NCBI RefSeq assembly: GCF_002843175.1 | Contig: NZ_PJEO01000056.1 | Location: 62,001-126,000, forward strand | Direction: 5' to 3' | DNA: 64,000 nt | From: Confluentibacter flavum | Lineage (GTDB): Bacteria > Bacteroidota > Bacteroidia > Flavobacteriales > Flavobacteriaceae | In this document: positions 17,058 through 24,412 of the stretch, in pieces | How positions within the stretch are numbered: position 1 is the stretch's first letter | Layout of the letters: every line of letters starts with the position of its first letter | Translations under genes and position numbers: made by a program | The notes under the pieces: model-generated | What the model was told of the DNA's origin: nothing | What the model saw: only the letters and a program-made list of their open reading frames with translations | Databases searched by the model: none

Positions 17058-18101
17058 CTACTCCTCTAACTCCTGATACTTAGAATAGGTTCGCCATTTT
17101 TCAATACATTGTAGCATATCTTCAGGAATATCAGAATTAAAGCGCATAAACTCCCCGGTTTTGGGATGCACAAATCCTAAGGTTTTGGCATGTAGCGCTT
17201 GCCGTGGCAAGATTTTAAAACAGTTATCTACAAACTGCTTGTATTTTGTAAATGTGGTGCCTTTTAAAATGAGGTCACCACCATAACGTTCGTCATTAAA
17301 CAAGGTATGTCCTATGTGTTTCATATGTACACGTATTTGGTGTGTACGCCCAGTTTCCAACTTGCACGACACCAAAGTGACATAACCTAAACGTTCCAAC
17401 ACTTTATAATGGGTGACAGCGGGTTTGCCTTTATCGGCTTCATCACCTAAATAAACCGTGTTTTGCAATCTGTTTTTGGGATGTCTACCAATATGACCTT
17501 CAACGGTGCCTTCCTCCTCTTCCATATTTCCCCAAACCAAAGCAACATACTCGCGCTCGCTGGTTTTTTCGGCAAACTGTAATGCCAAATGTGCCATGGC
17601 CTGTTCGGTCTTGGCAATCACCAAAAGTCCGCTGGTATCTTTATCAATTCTATGAACCAAACCGGGACGGTCGCTAGAATTATTTGGTAAATTATCAAAT
17701 CTATAAATCAAGGCATTTATTAAGGTTCCCGAATAATTGCCATGCCCAGGATGCACTACCATACCCGCTGGTTTATTCACTACCAAAAGTTCATCATCTT
17801 CATAAACCACATCAATTGGTATATTTTCGCCTACCAATAAATGTTCATGTGGTGGATGCGTAAACAATACCCGAATGGAGTCATAAGGTTTAACTTTGTA
17901 ATTGGATTTTACGGGAACATCATTAACGAAAATACTGCCGTTTTTGGCACCGTTTTGAATTTTATTTCGGGTCGCATTTTCAATACGGTTCATTAAATAT
18001 TTATCGATTCGAAGTGGACTCTGTCCCTTATCAACCGTAAATGCGTAATGTTCGTAAAGATCACTTTCTTCCTCAATAAATTCTGGTGTATAGTCTTCCA
18101 T
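17058..18101 (-). CDS. rluD: RluD-family 23S rRNA pseudouridine synthase
   Basis: 347 residues. An S4-like RNA-binding segment at about 25-85 (IDKYLMNRIENATRNKIQNGAKNGSIFVNDVPV) is followed by the catalytic domain with VVNKPAGMVVHPG (108-119), HRIDKDTSGLL (150-160, catalytic D153) and the late LETGRTHQIRVHMKHIGH. RluD isomerises uridines in helix 69 of 23S rRNA, important for subunit joining. It sits directly downstream of the PASTA gene on the same strand (about 68 bp), the usual flavobacterial order. The C-terminus ends in an acidic tail. Confidence 0.95.
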   Translation of the reverse strand: MEDYTPEFIEEESDLYEHYAFTVDKGQSPLRIDKYLMNRIENATRNKIQNGAKNGSIFVNDVPVKSNYKVKPYDSIRVLFTHPPHEHLLVGENIPIDVVYEDDELLVVNKPAGMVVHPGHGNYSGTLINALIYRFDNLPNNSSDRPGLVHRIDKDTSGLLVIAKTEQAMAHLALQFAEKTSEREYVALVWGNMEEEEGTVEGHIGRHPKNRLQNTVYLGDEADKGKPAVTHYKVLERLGYVTLVSCKLETGRTHQIRVHMKHIGHTLFNDERYGGDLILKGTTFTKYKQFVDNCFKILPRQALHAKTLGFVHPKTGEFMRFNSDIPEDMLQCIEKWRTYSKYQELEE

Positions 18102-18169
18102 TTAGTATATTAACTGGGATTAACCAGTGGCATTTTATTACTTTAATTAATTTAGTTTATGTTGGAAGA

Positions 18170-18778
18170 TTAATTAAGGTCCTCAGAATCAATTGGAGCT
18201 AAACTATCTTGTTCGCTAGACATGCCAGGTCTGTTACCATTACCAAGCACCAAGTCTATTTTAGCCATTTTTGGAAGTTTGGTATCGGCATGGATTTCCT
18301 TACCATTATGAAGCATTTTTAACACGACATCTTTACCAATATTATCAACATAAGTTCGATTTCCTAATTGAAACCCTAAAGCTTCGAGCGATGGCAATGC
18401 TTGTCTTAATGTTTTCTCGGTTAAATTTGGCACCAGCATTTTTCTGTAACCCGACGGATTAAGCGTGATGTATATTTTTCTATTTTCCTTTACTTTGGTT
18501 CCTGCAGCAGGATCTTGTTCTATCACCGAAAACTTGGGATAATCTGGATTGTAATTTGCGGAATCTTGAATTTGCATAACTAAATTATTGTTATTCAGTT
18601 CCATTTCTGCAACACTTATAGATTTACCAGCAAGATTTGGTACGGTTTCGAATTTACCATGGTTGGTGGAAATATTTAACCACTTCATTAAAATAAAAGT
18701 AAGTACAATAATAGCAACAACAGCGATTGCTAATTGTTTTAAAAATGTTTTACTGGACAGAAATTTAATAATGCTCAT
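18170..18778 (-). CDS. PASTA-domain membrane protein
   Basis: 202 residues from the ATG at 18778 (MSIIKFLSSKTFLK); an upstream in-frame ATG at 18808 is possible but adds nothing conserved. One transmembrane helix (about residues 13-34) is followed by two to three PASTA-like beta-alpha-beta modules outside: ETVPNLAGKSISVAEMELN, VIEQDPAAGTKVKENRKIYI, and VPNLTEKTLRQALPSLEALGFQ. PASTA modules bind peptidoglycan fragments or beta-lactams in PBPs and Ser/Thr kinases; here they stand alone. The neighbourhood with Ddl suggests a cell-wall role. The acidic tail (SLAPIDSEDL) is low complexity. Confidence 0.8.
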   Translation of the reverse strand: MSIIKFLSSKTFLKQLAIAVVAIIVLTFILMKWLNISTNHGKFETVPNLAGKSISVAEMELNNNNLVMQIQDSANYNPDYPKFSVIEQDPAAGTKVKENRKIYITLNPSGYRKMLVPNLTEKTLRQALPSLEALGFQLGNRTYVDNIGKDVVLKMLHNGKEIHADTKLPKMAKIDLVLGNGNRPGMSSEQDSLAPIDSEDLN

Positions 18779-19096
18779 GACTTGAAAATATTTAACAAAA
18801 CTAAACAAATTATATGATTCAAAAATCCGATTCGTTCAATTTTCGGTTTTGTATATACGTTTATCAAAAATAAAAAGGTTTCTATTTCATGCAATTATTT
18901 CATATTTCTTCATTCCTTTTAGAAAAAATAAATGATATTTTTACAAAACGGTTAAACCTCATTATTTATTTAAAAACTGATATGAAATGAGCGTAACGAA
19001 AACGCTATGCAACAACCAATGAAGATATGTGACCCGAGCGATAGCGAACAGGTGAAGCAATTGCATATGACCGATAAAAAACAATAACTATCTACT

Positions 19097-20071
19097 ATGA
19101 AAAAAAATATTGCCATCATTATGGGAGGGTACTCCAGCGAATATAAAATCTCTTTGATAAGCGGAAACGTGGTTTATGAAACTCTGGACACCTCAAAATT
19201 TAATGCCTATCGTATTCATATTTTTAAAGAGAAATGGGTATATGTTGATGCCAATGATGCTGAATTCCCTGTTGATAAAAATGATTTTTCGGTTTTCGTA
19301 AACGGACAAAAAATAACATTCGATTGTGTATTTAATGCCATACACGGCTCCCCTGGAGAAGATGGCCATATGCAAGGGTATTTTAAAATGCTGAATATTC
19401 CACAAACAGCTTGCGATATGTACCAAGCGTCTATTACTTTTAATAAACGCGATTGCTTAAGTGTTTTAAAACCTTATGGCATAAAAACGGCTGAATCTTA
19501 TTATATAAATCTCGGCGATGTTATTGATGAAGATGCCATTATCAAGAAAGTTGGATTGCCTTGTTTTGTAAAAGCCAATAAAGCAGGTAGTAGTTTTGGC
19601 GTGAGTAAAGTGTATAAAAAAGAAGAGTTGCAACAAGCTATTGCTGTATCCTTTAAGGAAGACGACGAGATTATTATTGAATCTTTTTTGAATGGCAAAG
19701 AAGTCTCTGTGGGTGTGATAACTTATAAAGGTGAGACTAAAGTGTTGCCAATTACCGAGATTGTTAGTGAGAATGATTTTTTTGATTATGAAGCTAAGTA
19801 CCAAGGAAAATCAAAAGAAATAACCCCAGCCAGATTATCCAAAGAGGAGGAAGACAAAATTAATAAAGTAGCCAAACAAGTGTATGAAGCTTTAAGGATG
19901 AAAGGTTTCTCTAGAAGTGAATATATTTTTAAAAATGGTGAACCACATTTGTTGGAAGTCAACACCATTCCTGGATTGACCAAAGAAAGTATTTTGCCAC
20001 AACAAGCTCAAGCAGCTGGTATTAGTTTAGCCGACTTGTTTGATAACGCGATTGAGGAGGCTTTGAAATAA
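19097..20071 (+). CDS. ddl: D-alanine--D-alanine ligase
   Basis: 324 residues, normal length. ATP-grasp fold with NAIHGSPGEDGHMQGYF (near residue 85), the ATP-lid GLPCFVKANKAGSSFGVSKV (near 155), and the metal/product loop EPHLLEVNTIPGLTKESILPQ (near 285). It joins two D-alanines with ATP for peptidoglycan precursor synthesis in the cytosol. It is divergent from the PASTA/rluD genes. A repeat-flanked 113-bp segment separates it from coaD. Confident. Confidence 0.96.
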   Translation: MKKNIAIIMGGYSSEYKISLISGNVVYETLDTSKFNAYRIHIFKEKWVYVDANDAEFPVDKNDFSVFVNGQKITFDCVFNAIHGSPGEDGHMQGYFKMLNIPQTACDMYQASITFNKRDCLSVLKPYGIKTAESYYINLGDVIDEDAIIKKVGLPCFVKANKAGSSFGVSKVYKKEELQQAIAVSFKEDDEIIIESFLNGKEVSVGVITYKGETKVLPITEIVSENDFFDYEAKYQGKSKEITPARLSKEEEDKINKVAKQVYEALRMKGFSRSEYIFKNGEPHLLEVNTIPGLTKESILPQQAQAAGISLADLFDNAIEEALK

Positions 20072-20077
20072 TTAGTG

Positions 20078-20190
20078 CCTCCCTTAGTCCCTCCAAAGGA
20101 GGGAAACTACTATTGAAATCAAACAAACTTAAAATAGAATTGTATATTTACATAAATAATTTCTCCCCTTTGGGGAGATTAAGAGGGGAG
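20078..20190. repeat. 113-bp MITE-like segment with C-rich hairpins at both ends
   Basis: Left end (20078-20104): cctccc-ttagt-ccctcc-aaa-ggaggg. Right end (20163-20190): the inverted architecture, ctcccc-ttt-ggggag-attaa-gagggg. Half-motifs face outward and hairpins inward. The same hairpin-plus-half-motif design borders the DUF559 gene at 62046-62075 and 62572-62601. It lies between ddl and coaD and ends one base before the coaD ATG. Confidence 0.65.
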
Positions 20191-20191
20191 A

Positions 20192-20647
20192 ATGAAACGA
20201 GCCATATTTCCAGGGTCCTTTGACCCCATTACATTAGGACACTACGATATTATTAAACGTGGTGTAGAATTGTTTGATGAAGTTATTGTAGCCATCGGAA
20301 TTAATTCTGAAAAAAAATACATGTTCTCTCTAGAAGAGCGTAAGGCATTTATTGAAGAAGCTTTTAAAAATGAGCCAAGGGTAAAAGTGATGACCTACGA
20401 AGGTTTAACCGTCCAATTCTGTAAAGAAATTAAAGTGCCTTTTATTTTACGCGGCCTTAGAAATCCTGCCGATTTTGAATTTGAAAAAGCCATAGCACAT
20501 ACCAACAGAAAACTTTCTAAGATTGAAACAGTCTTTCTATTAACTGCTGCGAGCACATCTTACATAAGCTCAAGTATTGTGAGGGATGTAATTAAAAATA
20601 ATGGTGATTATACGGTGCTTGTTCCTGAGAGTGTTCGGGTGAAGTGA
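20192..20647 (+). CDS. coaD: Pantetheine-phosphate adenylyltransferase
   Basis: 151 residues, standard size. It starts MKRAIFPGSFDPITLGHYDII with the nucleotidyltransferase HIGH-like motif at G16-H17. PFILRGLRNPADFEFE follows (near residue 87), and STSYISSSIVRDVIKN near the C-terminus completes the KMSKS-like loop. It transfers AMP to 4'-phosphopantetheine, the penultimate step of coenzyme A synthesis. Its position after ddl is conserved in Flavobacteriaceae. Translation begins immediately after a dispersed repeat, so expression may depend on readthrough from ddl. Confidence 0.96.
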   Translation: MKRAIFPGSFDPITLGHYDIIKRGVELFDEVIVAIGINSEKKYMFSLEERKAFIEEAFKNEPRVKVMTYEGLTVQFCKEIKVPFILRGLRNPADFEFEKAIAHTNRKLSKIETVFLLTAASTSYISSSIVRDVIKNNGDYTVLVPESVRVK

Positions 20648-20717
20648 TCTTTGGGTGTTAGGTTCTGGGTATTGGGTTCTGGGTATTGGTTGTTAGTTGA
20701 TGCATTTTCTATCTATA

Positions 20718-20806
20718 GTCTATCATCTTTGGTCTTTTATCTATCGTCTTTTGTCTATTGTCTTTTGTCTATTGTCTATTGTCTATTGTCTTTAGTCTTT
20801 AGTCTA
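20718..20806. repeat. Imperfect tandem heptamer array (TCTATTG/TCTTTTG)
   Basis: About 13 units of seven bases, mainly tctattg, tcttttg and tctttag. It is preceded at 20660-20689 by two near-identical copies of gttctgggtattgg. It lies between coaD and a convergent gene and reaches the stop codon of that gene. No protein is credible across it. Confidence 0.8.
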
Positions 20807-21190
20807 AACAATACGAGAGTAGCTATTAAAACTATATATCCATTCTAGCGCTAAATCCCTTTCTTTAAACAATTCAATGTTCCAATTATTATTTTCATTT
20901 ATTTTTATCAATGTTTGGGTTGACATTAAGGCGCCATTCGTAGTAACCACTACAGCTATAAGATGAATTTCCTTTAAATTGCAAATCGTTTTTTGAGCCT
21001 CAAATGTATATGAATAGCAGTTCTTTTTATTGATTATTAGAGAAAAGGGAGCTGATAAATTACTGAGCAAAAAATCATGATATTCATCTATCATAATTTC
21101 ATCCATAACGATGCCTTCATCAATAATAACTTCAGCTAAGTTTTTTTCAAGTATTGAAATGGTAGCAAATGACAGTCTATAACTCTTCAT
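20804..21190 (-). CDS. Hypothetical STAS-like small protein
   Basis: 128 residues, soluble, no signal. The alternating pattern (strand LSFATISILEKNLAEVIIDEGIVMDEIMIDEYHDFLLSNL, central strand FSLIINKKNCYSYTFEAQKTIC, then IHLIAVVVTTNGALMST and helical end ERDLALEWIYSF) resembles the SpoIIAA/STAS-like proteins common in Flavobacteriia, annotated DUF7793 or hypothetical. STAS folds bind anti-sigma kinases or nucleotides, but no phospho-Ser position can be assigned. It is alone, with 190 bp to the upstream Nudix gene. Moderately sure it is real because of its length and typical codon use. Confidence 0.6.
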   Translation of the reverse strand: MKSYRLSFATISILEKNLAEVIIDEGIVMDEIMIDEYHDFLLSNLSAPFSLIINKKNCYSYTFEAQKTICNLKEIHLIAVVVTTNGALMSTQTLIKINENNNWNIELFKERDLALEWIYSFNSYSRIV

Positions 21191-21380
21191 ATAAATAATT
21201 TATGTTGGAGAGATTTACAAAAAAAATCGTAAGTAGTTTTAATTAAATACAACTACAGAGCAATTAGTTCAATAAATAGACAATTTACTGACTACAAAAT
21301 AATAGTTTTTTTTAATTAAAACACGCCATTAGACTACATTTTTTGAGTTATCTTCAGAATTTAAGTTAAAACATTAAGGA

Positions 21381-21962
21381 TCATATCAATAACTTAATAT
21401 TGGCGTAAGAATTTTTAAGCGCTTCTTTTATTTGTTCTGGGTTTAACCATGCTACTTTGGTGATTCCTTCAAACTCTTGAGCATACAAATCGCCTGAAAA
21501 ACTTGTTTTCATCTCAAACCAGTAGGTTATTTTTATTTTGTAACGTCCGTTTCGTTTAAAAATGTGATAGGTCGTTTCTAAGGGCTTTATAATTTCCAGT
21601 CCGGCAACACCGGTTTCTTCCATCACCTCACGTATGGCTGTTTCCTCGATACTTTCAACACCTTCAATCTTACCTTTTGGCAAATCCCATTTATCATTTC
21701 TATAAATAAACAAAACATCACCATTATCATTATAAACCTTGCCTCCGCCAGCAATAACATTTGGCAGTTTTTTTAAGAATTTTTTTAGCAATTTATCCTC
21801 GTTCTTATGAATAAACCGTACTTCTTGTAAGTCTGTTGCCATAAGCTCTCTTATAATCCTATTCAACTTAACGAGTTTGAGGTTAAAATTTTTAAAATAC
21901 GTTTCAGGTTCCTCAATAGTGGTTAAAATAATGGGTTTATCATTAACAAAAACTTTATACAT
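21381..21962 (-). CDS. Nudix hydrolase
   Basis: 193 residues from MYKVFVNDKPI at 21962; an ATG three codons upstream (21971) is possible. The Nudix box is complete in the middle of the protein: GKIEGVESIEETAIREVMEETGV fits GX5EX7REUXEEXGU. An N-terminal segment of about 60 residues precedes the domain, and strands TYHIFKRNGRYKIKITYWFEM follow. It hydrolyses a nucleoside diphosphate derivative; substrate undetermined. It is divergently arranged with pyrE (about 130 bp shared), a fixed order in this group. Confidence 0.88.
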   Translation of the reverse strand: MYKVFVNDKPIILTTIEEPETYFKNFNLKLVKLNRIIRELMATDLQEVRFIHKNEDKLLKKFLKKLPNVIAGGGKVYNDNGDVLFIYRNDKWDLPKGKIEGVESIEETAIREVMEETGVAGLEIIKPLETTYHIFKRNGRYKIKITYWFEMKTSFSGDLYAQEFEGITKVAWLNPEQIKEALKNSYANIKLLI

Positions 21963-22078
21963 GTTTTGCATTTAACAAATTCAACTTTTGTAAAAATATC
22001 ATTTTTCATTTCAAATCAACGAAACTTAAAAAATTATTTTGTTCATAACTTACTTCTAGCTGAAATTAAATTTATGTG

Positions 22079-22086
22079 TATTTTTG
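22079..22086 (+). promoter_or_regulatory. Candidate -7 box TATTTTTG for pyrE
   Basis: It matches TAnnTTTG and ends only 6 nt before the pyrE ATG, so transcripts would be leaderless or nearly so. No -33 box at a good distance was seen (TTTG at 22038-22041 is too far). Confidence 0.35.
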
Positions 22087-22091
22087 AGCCT

Positions 22092-22733
22092 ATGATTTTT
22101 AACAAAGAAACAGCCCGAAAAACAGCTGAGGTATTATTGCAGATCAATGCCATAAAACTTAGCCCAAAAAAGCCTTTTACTTGGGCTTCAGGATGGAAAT
22201 CTCCAATATATTGCGATAACCGAATCATATTATCGTTTCCTACCATAAGAAACTATATTCGTGAAACGATGAGCCATCAAATTGAAAAACAATATGGTAA
22301 GCCTGATGTTATTGCCGGTGTTGCTACGGGCGCGATTGGTATAGGTATGCTGGTTGCAGAATATATGGGATTGCCTTTTATTTATGTAAGACCAGAAGCC
22401 AAAGGGCATGGAAGAAAAAACCAGATTGAAGGGTTTATTGAAAAAGGGCAAAATGTTGTGGTTGTTGAAGATTTAATCAGTACCGGAACAAGTAGTTTAA
22501 ATGCCGTTATGGCTTTAAAAGAAGCTAAAATTAATGTAAAAGGCATGGTGGCTATTTTTACTTACGGATTTGATGTAGCTACTGAAAACTTCAAAAAGAA
22601 AAACGTAACCCTTTACACATTAAGCAATTATAAAAGTTTGCTTGAACAGGCCTTGGCAACCAATTATATTTCTGAAAAAGAATTAAAAACCTTATCAGAA
22701 TGGAATGCCAACCCGAGTGAATGGGACATATAA
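22092..22733 (+). CDS. pyrE: Orotate phosphoribosyltransferase
   Basis: 213 residues from ATG 22092 (MIFNKETARKTAEVLLQ). Upstream in-frame codons to 21966 carry no conserved sequence, so they are not included. Motifs: FTWASGWKSPIYCDNR (near residue 28), DVIAGVATGAIGIGMLVA, and the PRPP-binding loop VVVVEDLISTGTSSLNAV near residue 125. It converts orotate and PRPP to OMP in pyrimidine synthesis. A 19-bp hairpin follows and then a small SRPBCC gene in the same direction. Confidence 0.95.
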   Translation: MIFNKETARKTAEVLLQINAIKLSPKKPFTWASGWKSPIYCDNRIILSFPTIRNYIRETMSHQIEKQYGKPDVIAGVATGAIGIGMLVAEYMGLPFIYVRPEAKGHGRKNQIEGFIEKGQNVVVVEDLISTGTSSLNAVMALKEAKINVKGMVAIFTYGFDVATENFKKKNVTLYTLSNYKSLLEQALATNYISEKELKTLSEWNANPSEWDI

Positions 22734-22742
22734 TAAAAGTAT

Positions 22743-22795
22743 GTTGTTAAGTTGTTTGATGTTTAGTCGAAAACACCATCAATCAACTTAACAAC
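22743..22795. repeat. 19-bp inverted repeat with 15-nt loop downstream of pyrE
   Basis: gttgttaagttgtttgatg (22743-22761) pairs with catcaatcaacttaacaac (22777-22795) with a single mismatch. There is no T-tract, so it is either a dispersed palindrome or an RNA hairpin between two co-oriented genes. Confidence 0.75.
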
Positions 22796-22818
22796 TTAAA
22801 AGCAAACACCTAACAGAA

Positions 22819-23214
22819 ATGAATTTAGAATCGCCTAAAGTTAGTATCGAAAAATCATCAGAAGATGTTTTTAACTTTTTATCCAACATTAAGAATTTTG
22901 AATCATTAATGCCCGAAAGCATCAGCAAATTTGAAGTTTTAAGCGATGATACTTTTTTGTTTGCCTTAAAAGGAATGCCAGAAATCATCCTTAAGAAGAA
23001 AGACGTTATTCCTCCTAATAAAATTGTTCTTGGTGCCGCTGGTGGTAAATTGGATTTTTCACTAATAGCTAATATTGATACTATTTCTGAAACTTCTAGT
23101 GATGTTCAATTGCATTTTAATGGCGACTTTAACCCCATGATGGCCATGATGATAAAAGGGCCAATTGGGAAATTTATTGAAACACTTGCCACAAGCATTC
23201 CAAAAGCCATTTAA
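22819..23214 (+). CDS. SRPBCC/START-like ligand-binding protein
   Basis: 131 residues, cytosolic. The arrangement VSIEKSSEDVFNFLSNIKNFESLMPESI (helix-grip N-terminus), a strand run around residues 40-75, and a long C-terminal amphipathic helix with GPIGKFIETLATSIPKAI is that of SRPBCC-fold proteins (polyketide cyclase/coenzyme Q-binding type). A methionine-rich FNPMMAMMIKG lines the ligand-facing helix. Ligand unknown. In Flavobacteriaceae this gene routinely sits between pyrE and birA. The last four bases overlap the convergent birA gene. Confidence 0.75.
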   Translation: MNLESPKVSIEKSSEDVFNFLSNIKNFESLMPESISKFEVLSDDTFLFALKGMPEIILKKKDVIPPNKIVLGAAGGKLDFSLIANIDTISETSSDVQLHFNGDFNPMMAMMIKGPIGKFIETLATSIPKAI

Positions 23215-23942
23215 TACATAAGCGTAACGTCTTTTAAATCGAATTCCTCTATAACATCATCTTCAAGAAGCACCTGAAGATTTCCAAATAAAGTCACGCT
23301 TTTTATATATCCTGAGAATATTAATCCTTCGCTATCTTTAAAAGTGGAGGGTTTATCTTTTCTAAAGAGATACGCTTCATAATCCGTTTTCAAAGTGTTG
23401 TAATCTGCCCGCTTTAAAATCTTAAAATAATGTCTTAAATTTTTTATGGTTTCAACTAGAACTTCTTCTAAATCAAACACGTTTCCTGTTATCAATTTTA
23501 ATGAGGATGCTTTAGGCAAATGATCGAATTCCGTTTGATTCACATTCAATCCGATACCAATGATGGTATTGCTTAAACTATTTTGTTTTATGACATTTTC
23601 TATTAAGATACCGCAAATTTTTTTGTCTTCTGACAAAATGTCGTTAGGCCATTTAATAGTTAACTTAGTAATCGAAAAACTTTGCAATGTTTTTAATATG
23701 GCTAAAGACGTGACCATACTTATTAAAAAAGGGTATTCCACATGAAACTTAGAAGTATCTTTAAACACACTAAACATTAGGTTTTTTGAATTTTCCGAAC
23801 TCCAAACAGTACCCATTTGTCCTCTCCCCTGTGTTTGGTGTTTAGCCGTAACAATGGTATAATCGTCCAAATTTTCTTCGCTACTTAGCCTTCGCATATA
23901 GCTGTTTGTAGAATCGATGGCATTAAGTTTGATTATACGCAT
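23211..23942 (-). CDS. birA: Biotin--[acetyl-CoA carboxylase] ligase
   Basis: 243 residues: the ligase module without the N-terminal DNA-binding domain of E. coli BirA, so regulation of biotin genes is not expected. AKHQTQGRGQMGTVWSSENS (near residue 32) carries the GRGQ..r.W biotinyl-AMP loop; TKLTIKWPNDILSEDKKICGILIEN (near 95) provides KWPND, and NTIIGIGLNVNQ (near 125) the dimer strand. It biotinylates carrier lysines and should serve the MmdC carrier at 48 kb. Convergent with the SRPBCC gene by 4 bp. Confidence 0.94.
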   Translation of the reverse strand: MRIIKLNAIDSTNSYMRRLSSEENLDDYTIVTAKHQTQGRGQMGTVWSSENSKNLMFSVFKDTSKFHVEYPFLISMVTSLAILKTLQSFSITKLTIKWPNDILSEDKKICGILIENVIKQNSLSNTIIGIGLNVNQTEFDHLPKASSLKLITGNVFDLEEVLVETIKNLRHYFKILKRADYNTLKTDYEAYLFRKDKPSTFKDSEGLIFSGYIKSVTLFGNLQVLLEDDVIEEFDLKDVTLMY

Positions 23943-24008
23943 TCAGAAGTTATTTTATTGAGATAAAATCTTATGATTATTTTAGAGTATAAAGAACTAA
24001 AAAAATAA

Positions 24009-24016
24009 TAACTTTG
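24009..24016 (+). promoter_or_regulatory. Candidate -7 box TAACTTTG for the rsfS-ftsH operon
   Basis: An exact TAnnTTTG, ending 19 nt before the rsfS start codon in the short divergent region with birA. The -33 element is not clear. Confidence 0.4.
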
Positions 24017-24035
24017 CACAAATTAAATATAATTA

Positions 24036-24407
24036 ATGGCGAAAAAAAATGTAAGCGCAGACCAATTAATATCTGCAATAATAAGTGGTATTGAAGACGT
24101 TAAGGGCAAGGAAATAAATATTTTAGACTTAAGAGATATTGAAAATACGGTTTGTGACTATTTTATAATTTGCGAAGGCACTTCAAATACGCAAGTAAAC
24201 GCTATAGTAAATTCCATTCAAAAAAAAGTAAGCAAAGAACTTAAAGACCACCCATGGCATGTTGAAGGTGCAGATAATGCTGAATGGGTTTTATTAGATT
24301 ATGTTAATATTGCTGTGCATGTTTTTCAAAAACACATCCGGGAATATTATGATATTGAAGGGCTTTGGGGGGACGCAAAATCAACAGTAATACAAACTAG
24401 TTACTAG
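24036..24407 (+). CDS. rsfS: Ribosome silencing factor
   Basis: 123 residues, full length. Family core: GKEINILDLRDIENTVCDYFIICEGTSNTQVNAI (27-60), then HPWHVEGADNAEWVLLDYVNIAVHVFQ (about 78-105) and a terminal REYYDIEGLWGDA. RsfS binds uL14 on the 50S subunit and blocks subunit joining when nutrients are short. It starts the operon with ftsH, 5 bp downstream. Confidence 0.95.
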   Translation: MAKKNVSADQLISAIISGIEDVKGKEINILDLRDIENTVCDYFIICEGTSNTQVNAIVNSIQKKVSKELKDHPWHVEGADNAEWVLLDYVNIAVHVFQKHIREYYDIEGLWGDAKSTVIQTSY

Positions 24408-24412
24408 AATAC

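Noticed and set aside
19007-19087. 26-codon frame just before ddl
   Set aside because: Too short, and its DNA resembles dispersed repeats (gagcgatagcgaacagg).
20651-20848. 65-codon frame after coaD
   Set aside because: It only reads the tandem heptamer array as Leu/Ser/Tyr repeats.
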